From: Plotosus lineatus
Taxonomy: Eukaryota; Chordata; Actinopteri; Siluriformes; Plotosidae
Direction: 5' to 3'
Length of the DNA stretch: 64,000 nucleotides
Assembly (NCBI GenBank): GCA_024760905.1
Contig: CM045731.1
Coordinates: 56,757,625-56,821,624 of the forward strand
Within the stretch, counting starts at the first letter, position 1. Every line of letters starts with the position of its first letter. A program made the position numbers and the translations under genes. Below, in pieces: positions 11,501-59,096 of the stretch. The notes below the pieces were generated by a model, which made no database searches, was not told the origin of the DNA, and worked only from the letters and a program-made list of their open reading frames with translations.

Positions 11501-12798
11501 GAGAGATGTATTGAGAGGTAGGGAGACCGTGCGGGATGGATGGATAGACAGAGACACATAGAGGGATGGATAGATTGAGGGAGATGTAGATAATAGATGG
11601 ATAGATAGGTGGAGTGGTATTTTTCTGTAAATACTGATGTGATGATGGCCCCTTGGTGCTGATTGGATGAAGATCATTGAATCATCAGCCTATCATGTTG
11701 TGATGTGATTACTTTTTGTTTGTTTCACTTGAGCCATACTTCAGAAACAACCTCTTTTGAGCTCTGTGTTCGATTAGTTCTCCGTTTGTGTGATTTATCA
11801 TCACGTATATTCTGTCATTTCTCTGGAGGAAGGCACCGCGCGATACATCGAACATCTGCTTTCGGCCAAAAACCATCCTGCTGGTGTGAAAGTGTGATAC
11901 AGCGCGGAGCCGCCGAACAGAGACTTGATGATCTGTAATTAAATGGACCGAACGATTAGCACATGCACGAGTAAAGTCAAAGCTTAACGGGGGCGTCTCT
12001 ATGGGAGGAGGCTCGTCTCACGCACCCCGTGCGCTTAACGTGGTGCCCTTTATAACGGGCTATAGAGGTTAGAACTTTAACCTGGTGTTGATGGTGGTTT
12101 GTGATGGTGCTAGTAGTGGTGTTGATGCTGTTGGTGGTGTATGATGTGCGAATAAACACCTGTTTTTAAAGTCTTTATATCTCTTCATGGCGGCACGGTG
12201 GCGTAGTGGTTAGCACGTCCGCCTCACAGCAAGAAGGCCTGGGTTCGATTCCCGGCCTGGGCGTTTCTGGGTGGAGTTTCCATGTTCTCCCAGTACTTGC
12301 GTGGGTTTCCTCCGGGTGCTCCGGTTTCCTCCCACAATCCAAAGACATGCACAGTAGGTTCATTGGCTGTTCTAAATTACCCGTAGGTTCGAATCGTGCA
12401 GAAGGCAATGGCGAACCACTGCACTCATCCTGCCAAGAAAACCTCCATGAAGATGATAACCAGTGCGTTATCCTTCATTGCGGGTCGCCAATGGTCCTAC
12501 AACTCAGGCACTAGATAGATAGATAGATATCTCTTCATGCTTCTGATGCTTCAAGAAAAATATGTGTATACGGTAGTTTAAAAAATCCTTATAAAGAAAC
12601 ATAAGTTATAACGAGGATATTCCAATAAAGAAATAAATGTGTGTGTGTGTGTGTGTGTGTAGCGGACTCTGAGCTGGATCGTATCACTGAGGCATGTCTC
12701 CCGTACCTGAGCTGCAGACAACCAATCAGATTACAGGAAGCCTGCCTCAGGTAAACTGTATAAGATTCAACTTCATTTAATTTTAGTAGATTTATTTA

Positions 12799-12881
<83 letters not shown>

Positions 12882-13495
12882 TCTCTCTCTTATACACACA
12901 AACACACAGTCATACTCACTTTCTCAGAAACACAAGCACAAACACAAGCTCCTCTGATTGTGAGAGAAAGGGCAGGAGGACAAGTGAGAGAGAGAGAGAG
13001 AGAGAGATGTAATGTTGAAATTGACACTGTGTTCGTGTTATTTTAGTTTAAACTGAAGTCCACAACCTGAATCGACTTTCTTTAGAGTCACCATATAAAT
13101 TAATTACAGCGGAAATGGTGCTTCGGGTTAGTGTACGCTCACCGTGTCTAGTACAGAAGCGTTATTATATTCACCGTGATATCTTCTGAATGTGTGTAGC
13201 TGCAGTCAGTCCCGATGTTTTAAATCCAGGATGATGGTACTGATGCTGGCTCACCGTGATTCCTTCTCCCCTCAGTGTCTTCAGACACATGATGCAGCTG
13301 GACCCGGACTCGTGCTGGTTCTCCTTGAGTGAGCTGTGCTGTCCCGTAATGTACCGGCCACCTCACGCCCTCCTGTTGCCCGTGAAGCTGAGCGGGATGG
13401 GCCGAGCAAGGAACGAATACACACACAACGTCCTCACACTGCTGGAGGAACTTGAGCCACACTGGGAAGAACAGGATCACCACAGCTCTGGTTAA
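3478..13495 (+). CDS. tti1: TTI1, TELO2-interacting protein 1, complete
   Basis: TTI1 is the HEAT-repeat scaffold of the TELO2-TTI1-TTI2 co-chaperone complex, which with HSP90 matures and stabilises PIKK kinases such as mTOR, ATM, ATR and DNA-PKcs. Seven coding exons join in phase: 3478-5773, 5863-6033, 7484-7647, 7747-7887, 7986-8190, 12663-12750, 13276-13495. They give 1,094 codons, close to the human length of about 1,089. Diagnostic stretches are [56 protein letters not shown] and [13 protein letters not shown]. The second ATG at 3478 is the family start; the upstream ATG at 3445 lies in the preceding intron. Intron 2 appears to use a GC donor. The gene is divergent from rprd1b and convergent with vstm2l. 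Confidence 0.95.
5863..6033 (+). CDS. tti1: tti1 coding exon 2
   Basis: The acceptor TTTTGCTGCAG ends at 5862. The exon encodes [16 protein letters not shown] and the [13 protein letters not shown] segment, equivalent to the human IEQFLLNYLKEKD region, and then an acidic, serine-rich linker. The 3' end is chosen at CAG/GCAAGA because it fits both donor consensus and phase. Confidence 0.8.
6338..7418 (+). mobile_element. SINE (DANA/Mermaid-like wording) split by a TA-flanked transposon
   Basis: SINE words run up to 6542 (CACAGCAAGAAGGTACCAGG, then GGGTTTCCTCCGGGTACTCC) and resume after 7350 (GGTGTGCCCTGCCTTT, then AGGCTCCCAGCCTCCCCATG). The intervening 6543-7348 is a separate inverted-repeat element. 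The whole unit lies in tti1 intron 2. Confidence 0.65.
6543..7348. mobile_element. TA-flanked DNA transposon copy 1 (CAGACGCT termini)
   Basis: The left end CAGACGCTACCCTACTTAC is complementary to the right end GTTGGGGAGCGTCTG. The right flank is TA and the left flank is CA, a likely decayed TA. The TA duplication and termini suggest the Tc1/mariner superfamily, perhaps a pogo/Tigger relative; no transposase is seen. The interior (about 6700-7090) differs from the 33.1 kb copy and holds CTATAAAGAC and AATAAAGTGT. Confidence 0.65.
7484..7647 (+). CDS. tti1: tti1 coding exon 3
   Basis: The acceptor GGTTTACAG ends at 7483. The exon reads [19 protein letters not shown] and then [19 protein letters not shown], matching the human MDVMERCIHLLSDKN segment. 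The donor follows CTGAAG at 7647. Confidence 0.92.
7747..7887 (+). CDS. tti1: tti1 coding exon 4
   Basis: The exon follows (TG)n-TAG directly and reads [20 protein letters not shown] up to LTIPQAFK before a GTATGG donor. It is exactly 47 codons, and the donor is followed at once by a long (TG)n run. Confidence 0.92.
7986..8190 (+). CDS. tti1: tti1 coding exon 5
   Basis: Reads [20 protein letters not shown], then [20 protein letters not shown], and ends in phase 1 at a GTAAGA donor. It matches the human KCGDFLRSRF and [17 protein letters not shown] segments. Confidence 0.93.
9105..10335 (+). repeat. Polypurine minisatellite, part 1 (GGGAGA-like)
   Basis: About 1.2 kb of almost unbroken G and A on the plus strand, built from degenerate GGGAGATGGGGAGAGAGA units. 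Long apparent reading frames on either strand here are artefacts of the composition. It sits in the sense strand of tti1 intron 5. Confidence 0.9.
10340..10441 (+). repeat. Dispersed repeat fragment inside the polypurine array
   Basis: The words AATAGTTTCATCCAG, AGCTTCACAGCTTTT and CCCGGTGGTAAGGTGCTGG recur in order at 37621-37722, where they lead into a SINE. Here only the upstream segment and the first bases of the SINE head remain before purine repeats resume. Confidence 0.7.
10442..11215 (+). repeat. Polypurine minisatellite, part 2
   Basis: The GGGAGA-type array continues for about 770 bases with the same strand bias. It ends near GAGAGTGGGAGG before ordinary intron sequence. Confidence 0.88.
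12190..12526 (+). mobile_element. tRNA-derived SINE with BovB-like 3' tail
   Basis: The head carries a polymerase III A box (TGGCGTAGTGG) and B box (GGTTCGATTCC). The middle is the fish CATGTTCTCC and GGGTTTCCTCCGGGTGCTCC segment. The tail words GAAGGCAATGGCGAACCACT, TGCCAAGAAAACCT and GGGTCGCCA recall BovB-mobilised SINE tails. A perfect 13-base duplication, ATATCTCTTCATG, flanks it at 12177-12189 and 12527-12539. The tail ends in (GATA)n. Confidence 0.82.
12663..12750 (+). CDS. tti1: tti1 coding exon 6
   Basis: This small exon (88 bases) follows (TG)n-TAG and reads [20 protein letters not shown] and IRLQEACL before a GTAAAC donor. It lies after a 4.5 kb repeat-rich intron; phase and similarity to the human VADACLIYLSVKQP region support it. 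Confidence 0.88.
12801..12880. repeat. (CT)n(CA)n microsatellite in tti1 intron 6
   Basis: A CT run passes directly into a CA run. The rest of the intron to 13275 holds nothing recognised apart from a short GA run near 12985-13007. Confidence 0.9.
13276..13495 (+). CDS. tti1: tti1 coding exon 7 and stop
   Basis: The acceptor CTTCTCCCCTCAG ends at 13275. The exon reads [20 protein letters not shown] up to [20 protein letters not shown] and ends at TAA (13493-13495). The C terminus is slightly longer than in human. Confidence 0.93.
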
Positions 13496-13871
13496 ATCTT
13501 ACTGATGATGAAGCAAACCGTTTGTTCAGGATGTTGGAACTTGATGATACGCCACAGATATTGTATCGTGATACTCCCAAAAAAAAAAAAAAAAGCCCAA
13601 GGAGGAAATGTTTTAGCCATAGTTTGTTAGAAAGATAACACCGAAAAAGTTGTGCGAACTTTCATGAAATCTCATTTGGAGGCGGGGCTTCAGAAATTGG
13701 GTTATGGAAATGATCCAAATCTAATTCTAGATCCATTAATTTTTAAATATGTATATATTTTTTAACATTAAAAAAAATACTATTTTTTTTCTGGAAGTTT
13801 TGCATTGCAGCAGGTTTTGTGCTTTGAGAATGTATGAAAACCGATACTGGACACTCCTTCCACGAATATTA

Positions 13872-13877
13872 AATAAA
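13872..13877 (+). terminator. Candidate tti1 polyadenylation signal
   Basis: An AATAAA hexamer lies about 375 bases after the tti1 stop. It is in AT-rich sequence, so chance occurrence is possible. Confidence 0.35.
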
Positions 13878-14310
13878 TATTTACTTCAAGAAAGCATCAC
13901 CCTGCCAACAATCATCATGTTCTTTTTTTTTTTTTAATCTATCTGTTTGAATGAGCTGTTGCTATAGAAACAATATTCTATTAATATAAATCAACGAGTG
14001 CATATGCCGATGTTCTGTAAAAAGCTCTTCTGACCAATCAGGACACAGGACATAACAGCGCTGTGCTTCAAACACACATAAAGAAATAAGTTATGGCGAG
14101 TTGCGTAATTTATGAGAACTCTGAGCCTCTGCTGTAATGTCACCCTGCTCAGTACTAATGTAGCGCCTATCATGCTGATGTGACCGCTAATGAGCCTGCT
14201 ATGGACGATCTGTTATTGTTAATCACCGAGTGATGTTAGCGAGGCTCTGTAGTATGGATCTGGGATGCGTTTGGGATTTAGCGCTGACAGAAAAAGTCTG
14301 TTGGCTGAAT

Positions 14311-14448
14311 CTTCTTCTTCTTTTTCTTTCGGCTGTTCCCTTCAGGGGTCGCCACAGCAAATGATCTGCCTCCATCTCTCCCTATCCTCTGCATCTTCTA
14401 CTCTTACTCCAACGACCTTCACGTCCGCCTTCACCGCATCCATAAGAA
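14311..14448 (-). mobile_element. RTE-type LINE 3' end fragment
   Basis: The complement matches the last part of the LINE at 60607-62565: the GGTGAGATGGAGGCAGAT region, the CGCTGTGGCGACCCCTGAA box and a CCGAAAGAAA tail ending in AAGAAG repeats. It is strongly 5'-truncated. Confidence 0.8.
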
Positions 14449-15968
14449 GAAGACTGCATGTACATTTTATTAAAAATAAGTGAATTCTTTGTATCTTTAT
14501 TTATAACCGCCTTGGACACCTGTCATTGTTCTGAGCAACTGGTCATGTTTTGTGATTGCGTCTGTCGCCCGTGTGGCCTCTGAGGCGTCTCGTCTTGACA
14601 TCTTAATGCATGTTTTAGCCGTAGGCAAAGAAGCCTGCCTCGTGCAGTTTGTGTTAGCGTGGTAGCTCTTTATCTACCACTATTTATCCTGCTGCCAAAC
14701 CTGTCGGCACGACCATTACTCATAAAGGGCCTGGTCGGGCTAGCACGTTCCTCTCGAGCGTGACTGATAGCCATTGCACGAGCTTCATTACACAAGTGTT
14801 CGGCACAGTGGCATGGCGGCCATGTGACTGATTAACGTCCATTACGGACAAAAAAACAGCTGCAGTGACAGGATGACGGAGGAAAATGTTGATTAAGCAG
14901 GTGGCGTGGATCATGAGCATGCGATTAGCGTCGGGTGTCGCACTTTACTGCTGGTTTTCTCTGATTAAACAAACTACGCGACCCGTCCTGACAGCTAACG
15001 TCTGGAAATAATCTCCTCTAGAATGCTAACAATAACAGTTACAGTTATTTGGATGTTAAAAGATTCGAAAGGTTCTCGTGGAGTCCTCACACTGCGTTAT
15101 TTCCGAACACACAGAGTAAAATAAATGAGGACAGAACGATTTATTTTTCTTCTTTTTTCCCGCCTTAAGTGTGAAGGCAGATTAAGCCCACACTCTGCTT
15201 CTGGAGATACAGCGCTAGTGCTAATCCATCATAATTGATCCAACTGATTAAGGGCTACAGGAGCATCACAGCCAGTAGAGTTGGCCATTAATTCTTCACA
15301 CTCAGTTCTAATAGCTAGCAAATGAAGCCCTTGGAACGCCGACTTCAATTAATTATTTGCTGTTTTGAGAAATATCCAGTGAAGCTAATACTTTCTAATA
15401 ACAGCGATTATTTTTAAGTGTTACCACAATGTCGAGAAATAATAATAGCTACATGTTGTTCATTAACAAGCTACTAGTACGAATACTATTAAATAACACA
15501 TTTTCAGCACTGATTTAGTTGTCTCTTTTTCCAGGACTTGGCTAATTTTCTCTCACAAACAACCTGAATATCTGTGCTAGCCTTTTCTGTATATCTTAGT
15601 CGCGAAAAAGATTAGTTCCCAAATAAAACCTCTAAATATATTTATTATGGCGCGCCCTTAAAAATCCTAATACTTTGTTTTCGAGCAGCGTGCTACAATA
15701 TGACTATTGAACCTTCCCAGCTTGGAAATCAGTTTCAGTTTAGCTAGCAGTTGTTTAGATGAAGTTTGTCTACCTAGGCTTCTTAAAAAAGGGGACCGGA
15801 GGGTGTGTTCCAATTATCATGGAATCTCACTCCTCAGCCTGCCCTGGGAAATGTATGCAGGGCGCTGGAGAGGAGGATCAGACCAATAGTTGAACCTTGG
15901 ATTCAGGAGGAACAATGTAGTTTTTGTACTTGCCGCAGAACTCTTACCCAACGCTATACACTTTACAG

Positions 15969-16851
15969 CAGTGGTCCCCAACCACCGGTCCAAGGACCGG
16001 TACCGGTCCGTGGCTCAATTGGTACCGGTCCGCAGAAGAAATAAGGTATTATTTCCGTTTTATTTATTATCTGAGTCTGAACGATCTTTACTTTGGAAAA
16101 AGTCTTTTATTTTGAAAAATGACCGGATTGACGGTACATGAACAGAAGAGTTCTGGGCATGTTTCAAACAATAAGCCGGGATTTTGGGTGAGACTGAGCC
16201 TGAGCCTTCATTCTCCCAACTGGTGCACCATCACTTGTTTTTTTTTGTTTGTTTTTTTAAGAAAAGTTCAAAGTCTACTTCCCAACCAACTTTATTTCAG
16301 CTGTTGAAAAATAACATTCATGGAGTGTTTATTATTGGGTGTGCAGTGGTGGTCTAGTGGTATAGGGCGCTGGATCGCTGATCCAAAGGTTGGGGGTTCG
16401 AGTCCCACTCATCACAAGGTTGTCACTGTCCCCCCCAGTGCAGCTAACTGGGTTATCAAAGGCAGGCCATGTCTGTCACTGTCTATGGTGAGAGGCATGT
16501 AAAAGAACCATTGCTGACTTTCGTAAAGAGTAGCTGCAAAGTCGTCAGCGTGTTTCTGTCCCTTGCTAAAAGGGTTGTTGTCAGGAAGGGCATCCGACGT
16601 AAAAACCTCTGCCAAATCAAAACGTGCGAATCAGATGATTCGCTGTGGCGACTCCTGAGTAAAAGGGAAAAAGCCGAAAGTAAGACAGACGGAGTGTTTA
16701 TTATTATTATTATTATTAGTAGTAGTAGTAGTATAATAATCACAATATTTTATATGTGTTATATTTACAATACAACCATACACACAACGGTCCACAGTAA
16801 ATTTGCCAAGTGTTGACCAGTCCGTGGTGATAAAAAGATTTGGGACCACTG
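15969..16851. mobile_element. hAT non-autonomous element copy 1
   Basis: The termini are CAGTGGTCCCCAACC at the left and the complement-type GGGACCACTG at the right. An exact 8-base duplication CTTTACAG lies at 15961-15968 and 16852-16859, the hAT signature. It interrupts the LINE at 15775-17880 and is itself interrupted by a SINE. Without the SINE it is close in length to the copy at 20199-20741. Confidence 0.9.
16337..16690 (+). mobile_element. tRNA-derived SINE (family A), inside the hAT element
   Basis: The head GTGGTCTAGTGG (A box) and GGTTCGAGTCC (B box) are followed by a unique body and a 3' end shared with the RTE LINE (CGCTGTGGCGACTCCTGA, then CCGAAAG). A 15-base duplication GGAGTGTTTATTATT flanks it at 16322-16336 and 16691-16705. 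Confidence 0.88.
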
Positions 16852-17880
16852 CTTTACAGGATCCTGAGGGGGCATGGAAGTTTGCCCAATCTGTCCACAT
16901 GTGTTTTGTGGATTTAGAGAAGGCTTTCAACTGTGTTCCTTGGGCTATCTTGTGGGGAGTGCTCTGGAAATACAGCATTTCCTGACCTGTTGCTATGGGC
17001 CATTAAGTCGCTGGATCACTGGACCCGGAGCTTAGTCCGCATTGATAACAACAGATCGAATTCGTTTCTGGTGAGATTTCAAGTCTGCCAAGGTTGTGCT
17101 TTGTCACTTGTTCGTGATTTTTATGGGCAGAATTTCTAGGTGCAGCTGAGGCGTTGAGAGGTTCTGGTATGGTGGCCGTCGGATCTTGTCTCTGCTTTTT
17201 GCGGATGACATTGTCCTTTTGGCTTCGTCAATACAGTACCTCCAGCTCTCATTGGAGCGATTCACAGCCAAGTGCAAAGCAGTAAGGATGAGAATCAGCA
17301 CCTCCAAGTTTGAGGCCATGGTTCTCAGCCGGAAAAGAGTGGAGTGCACCCTCTGGGCCTGGAATTAGGTTTTGCCCAATGTAAAGGTATCTCCCCAAGT
17401 ATCTCGGGGTCTTGTTCACAAGTGAGGGAAGGGTAGAGCAGGAGATAGACCGGCGGATCGCTGCAGTCTCTGCTGTAAAGCAAAGTCTGTACCGGTCTGT
17501 CGTGGAGAAGAGGGAGCTGAGCTGCAAAGGAAAGTTCTCGATGTACCAGTTGATCTGCAGTCCAACCCTCACCTATGATCACGAGATTTGGGTAGTGACC
17601 AGAACAACAAGCTCATGGACACAAGCAGCTGAAATGAGCTTCCTTCGCATCTGGTTAGAACGCCTCCCTGGTGTGGTGTTTCGGGCATGTCCAACTGAGA
17701 AGAGACCCCGGGGGTCTAGAACACACTGGAGGGATTATGTGTCTCGACTGGTCTGGGAACGCCTTGGTGTCCCCCCGGAAGAGCTGGAAGAAGTGGTTGG
17801 GGAGACGGACGTCTGGACCTCATCGCTTTCGGCTGCTACCCCACGACTCGACCCCGGATTAAGGTGAAGATGATAAAGAT

Positions 17881-18258
17881 GAGCTACAAGTTTTTTGTTT
17901 TTGTTTTTTGTTTTTGAATAAAATGTACGAGATGTTGGTTTTCTGTCAGACTTTGTTCTCAGTGCTGTGCCATATGTATGTTTGTTTGTTTGTTTGTTTA
18001 GGCTAGCGGGTTGGGAGATAACCAAAAACTAGCTCAACATAGATAAAATACTCGGATGAATATCCAAACTCTAGTTTTTCCATTTTTAATTGATATATTT
18101 TTTATTTTTGGAATGCAACTCTAAGTTATATTTGTGATTAATATATATTTAAATAAAAGGATTTTGGATCATGTGGCAAATAACTTCAGGACAGAATGGA
18201 CTACTGCGATGTTAATATTGCAAACTAATTCAAGCAAAGGAAAAATAAATCAGAAACA
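17881..18258. other. AT-rich spacer
   Basis: AT-rich sequence with T and (GTTT)n runs near 17890 and 17980. I see no gene or repeat family in it. Confidence 0.5.
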
Positions 18259-18692
18259 CAGTGATCCCGCGCTACTTCATACTTCAGTGCGTTGTGGTTT
18301 TTTTCAAGATTATTCATCGAAAAATAAGGAAAAATAGGGAAAAGGTGAAAGAAAATGCCGCAAAACAAGGAAAATTAGTTACAATTAAACCAATAATCAC
18401 AATTAAAAACAAAAAACAGCCCAACAAAACTACTTTAATTTTTATGGAAGGTGCGCATCTGTGTCCGTGTTTGTATGTGTGTGGTGTGTATTTATATTTT
18501 ATTTACATCTTATGCATTATTTTTGAACGTGTAATTGTTATTATAAGCATTTATAGCATTGAATATGTATTTATTGATATTATATACACATATACATATA
18601 CGTCAGTCAGGGGGTTGATCCTACTTCGCGGAATTCGGCGGTCGCGGGGGGATCTCGGTCCCCCACTAACCGCAGAAACTGAGGGATCCCAG
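18259..18692. mobile_element. Terminal-inverted-repeat element copy 1 (CAGTGATCCC)
   Basis: The left words CAGTGATCCCGCGCTACTTC and the right words CCGCAGAAACTGAGGGATCC are imperfect inverted ends. The interior resembles the element at 60303-62684 in opposite orientation (ATACACATATACATATACGT, then CGCGGGGGGATCTCGGTCCC). No transposase is present. Confidence 0.65.
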
Positions 18693-18879
18693 TAAACCAA
18701 AGTATAATTTAGTGGACAGGATTTGATTGAAGTTTTTTACTTTCTATTAATTTTGTATTTTATTAATGTTTAATTTTTTTTAACATAAATTTTGTGAACA
18801 TATCATTTATGTTTATATAATACGGTAAATTTTACTTTGAAAAAGTACATGTACACAAACTCGGTGTATAATGTTCCTT

Positions 18880-18885
18880 TTATTT
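18880..18885 (-). terminator. Possible distal vstm2l polyadenylation signal
   Basis: The complement reads AATAAA, about 2.3 kb past the vstm2l stop. No closer convincing signal was noticed outside repeats, but the assignment is weak. Confidence 0.2.
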
Positions 18886-19025
18886 GATAAAACCATACAC
18901 TTAAGATCAAACCAACACCTTGGAGGATATTCAAACATGTACCGTTTCTTTTTTCTTTCCTTTTTTTTTTTTTACATTTCTCTCTTACAAAAACGCATTA
19001 AAAAAAAAGAAATGAAGGCTTCATA

Positions 19026-19099
<74 letters not shown>

Positions 19100-19780
19100 T
19101 AAAAACTATACATTTAAAATATGGACAGAGAAAAAACAAGATTATTATTTCGATATCCTGAACATCCACATCCATCCAATTAGCTTGCAGTGTCCGAGCC
19201 GTCATAGCTGAAAACCATCTAAGTGGATGATTATGGATTTACAGGGGCCACGGGGATAAAAGTGCAACTCGTAAAGAGACGCCACAGAACGTTTTGGCCC
19301 CTTCCCTCTGACCCCGCATCGTATTTACAAGCTGAATAAAACAGGACGCGATATAAAGGTTTGTGCGCGTGATCCAGTATTACGTCAGGTGTCAGACAAA
19401 TTTTTAAGACCAAGCATTTACAAACTGTATGTTCACAAGTGTGGAAAATTGTTAAAGTACGTCCTCAGTCAAGAAAGCAATTAATGATAGAAATAAAAAT
19501 GTAAAAAATAAAGTACTTGGTGCATTAATACGCTACCGTACAGTGATCAGGACTATTATTGACATTATAAGAGGTGTATATCATGATAAATCAATTTCCC
19601 CGGTGAGATAGAAACGTACTCTGTAGGTACACACACTGACACTTTATTAGGTACACTGGTGCACACTGTTGGTGCACAACGACTGAATTGAACACTTATT
19701 ATTCTCAAAAATTAAAAGCACCACATCCCAGCATCCCGTCTTACTCATTCCTCAGCAGTTATTACTCTGTATGGATTGTT

Positions 19781-19975
19781 TTCCAAGGGCGGGGCCTATG
19801 ATCTGATTGGTTAAAGTGCATCGGAGCAGGGACTGTTATCTAATTAGTTACAGTGCAATAAAGGGGACTGTGGTGTACTTGCTTACAGTGAAGTGGAGCA
19901 GGAACAGTGATCTGATTGGTGCAGTGGGGCAGGGACTGTGAGCTGATTGGTTACAGTGCAGTGGGGCACGTCACC
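19781..19975 (-). repeat. CCAAT-unit minisatellite, minus orientation
   Basis: About five degenerate units of GATCTGATTGGTTACAGTGC followed by AGTGGGGCAGGGACTGT. The same unit appears in opposite orientation at 23005-23640, on the other side of vstm2l exon 4. Confidence 0.75.
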
Positions 19976-20040
19976 ACATATTGTACTGTAATCATTTGGA
20001 TTAAAATGATCACAAATCATGGAGCTCTATAATGCATGTA

Positions 20041-20886
20041 ATCATTCATTCATTTATTCGTTTGCTGAAACCACTTATTTCAATTATGGTGACGGGGAGG
20101 CTGCTATCTCAGCCAACACTGGTGAAGGTGGGAGTACACCCCGAATAGCTCACCAGCCTCACATCTAGGAGCAATTTGGAACAACCAATTCGCCTAATGC
20201 AGTGGTCCCTAACCCTCGGGCCGCGGACCGGTACCGGTCCGTGGATCAATTGGTACCGGGCCGCACAAGAAATAATTATTTATTTCTGTTTTATTTATTA
20301 TCTGAGTCTGAATGATCTTTTATTTTTGAAAAAAAAAAAAAATTTTGAAAATGACCGGATTCTCTCGGTTACATGTCGGTCATTTGAGCGCTAAAATGTA
20401 ACTCACAAGGGACGGCACATGAACAGAGGCAAGTTGGACATATTTCAAACAATAGTGGAGATTTTGGGTGAGACTGAGCCTGAGCCTTCATTCTCCCCGC
20501 TGGTGCACCATCACCTGTGGGGGGGGTTTTTAAGAAGAATTTGTGCTCAATTAAAAATGTAACGCTTAATCCTGATTAGGGAGGCTGGCGCTCATCTTAG
20601 CCAACTTTGGGTAAGGGCAGGGCATTATATTTACAATATAAGCAAGCTAACCATCCCCAGCCCCACCCCTTCCCTGGGCAGCAGTAAAATTGTCAAGCGT
20701 TGACTGGTCTGTGGTGATAAAAAGGTTGGGGACCACTGTCCTAATGTACATATGTTTGGGCTGTACGAGGAAAGCGGAATGCCTGGAGGTACTCCACACA
20801 GAAACACTCAAGCCAAGGCGAGGACTCGAACCCAGGACCTTCTTGCCATGAGACGGGCATGCTAGCCTCTACGCAGCCGTGGCACC
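20041..20886 (-). mobile_element. SINE (DANA/Mermaid-like wording) split by a hAT element
   Basis: Minus-strand SINE words occur on both sides: the tail near 20046-20190 (GCAATTTGGAACAACCAATT) and the head near 20750-20885 (GACTCGAACCCAGGACCTTC, complement of a B box). The hAT copy at 20199-20741 lies between them. Confidence 0.75.
20199..20741. mobile_element. hAT non-autonomous element copy 2
   Basis: Starts CAGTGGTCCCTAACC and ends GGTTGGGGACCACTG. The flanks GCCTAATG and TCCTAATG form an 8-base duplication with one mismatch. It shares the CGGACCGGTACCGGTCCGTGG palindrome region with the copy at 15969-16851. Confidence 0.9.
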
Positions 20887-21218
20887 CAGTATAAAATTAT
20901 GATTTTAAGCATTTTCTTATGGAGGTCTGACATCCTCACATTTTCAGATGATACCAAAGGGAAAAAAAACAACTTAAGGTGAGGAAGAGTGAAAGAGTGA
21001 AGGATCCACGCTCTGATCTCTTCTTGTCCTTCCGGTTTTAAAGCGATAACAGCAAATGCCATAAGAAACACTTCGCAACATGCAATGGCTCATCTGAGGG
21101 AACTTTTAGTTTTGCTTTATACAATAATATACATTATGTTTTAAAATCAGGGGAGTAAAGCTATAGGACGAGATTAGGGTGTTGGACCATTTTGTGTGTG
21201 TGTGTGTGTGTGTGTGCC

Positions 21219-58909
<37,691 letters not shown>

Positions 58910-59064
58910 GTCGCCTCGGTTAGAGAAGCGGAGGACACCGCCTCGCCTTCACGGTCACACCGTGATCCCTACGGTAGATCCACAGCCGGGGAACGAGGTA
59001 ATGTATTGGTGATGGTGGTGTGATGGAGGCTAGAGAGAGAGAGCGAGAGAGAGAAAGAGAGAGC

Positions 59065-59096
<32 letters not shown>

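Larger units (their letters stand above)
8191..12662 (+). other. tti1 intron 5, repeat-filled
   Basis: The 4.5 kb intron holds a short GGTGTGGCC minisatellite (8225-8370), a (CA)n run (8529-8582), a long polypurine tract (9105-11215), a (GATA/GATG)-rich stretch (11450-11620) and a SINE (12190-12526). Between these I see no exon: translated tti1 is continuous across it in phase. Confidence 0.8.
13496..15774. other. tti1 3' flank; includes a possible conserved non-coding stretch
   Basis: It starts with tti1 3' untranslated sequence and holds a LINE 3' fragment at 14311-14448. From about 14520 to 15560 the DNA is complex, free of recognised repeats, and has several TAATTA and ATTA-type words (for example 15228-15260 and 15345-15360), as developmental enhancers often do. 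No reading frame of interest is seen. Confidence 0.4.
15775..17880 (+). mobile_element. RTE/Rex3-like LINE fragment, decayed, hosting nested insertions
   Basis: Reverse-transcriptase segments read in several frames: an RVCSNYHGISLLSLP block near 15800, MCFVDLEKAFNCVPW near 16905, SLLFADDIVLLASS near 17190 (the FADD active-site box), and a C-terminal TEKRPRGSRTHWRDYVSRL block near 17690. The tail ends with short GATG/AAGATGA words. Frameshifts make it non-functional. Clade is inferred from protein wording and tail; Rex3 is the best guess. Confidence 0.75.
18693..20040. other. Downstream flank or 3' region of vstm2l
   Basis: Holds an (AT)n run at about 19029-19088 and a CCAAT-unit minisatellite at 19781-19975. 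Parts of 19100-19460 are complex, non-repetitive sequence that may belong to the vstm2l 3' untranslated region. No coding exon is seen. Confidence 0.4.

Noticed and set aside
12190..12270. Functional tRNA gene from the A-box and B-box words (also at 16345, 55355, 56398, 62687)
   Set aside because: The heads do not form a clean cloverleaf followed by a terminator, and each continues into a SINE body with flanking duplications.
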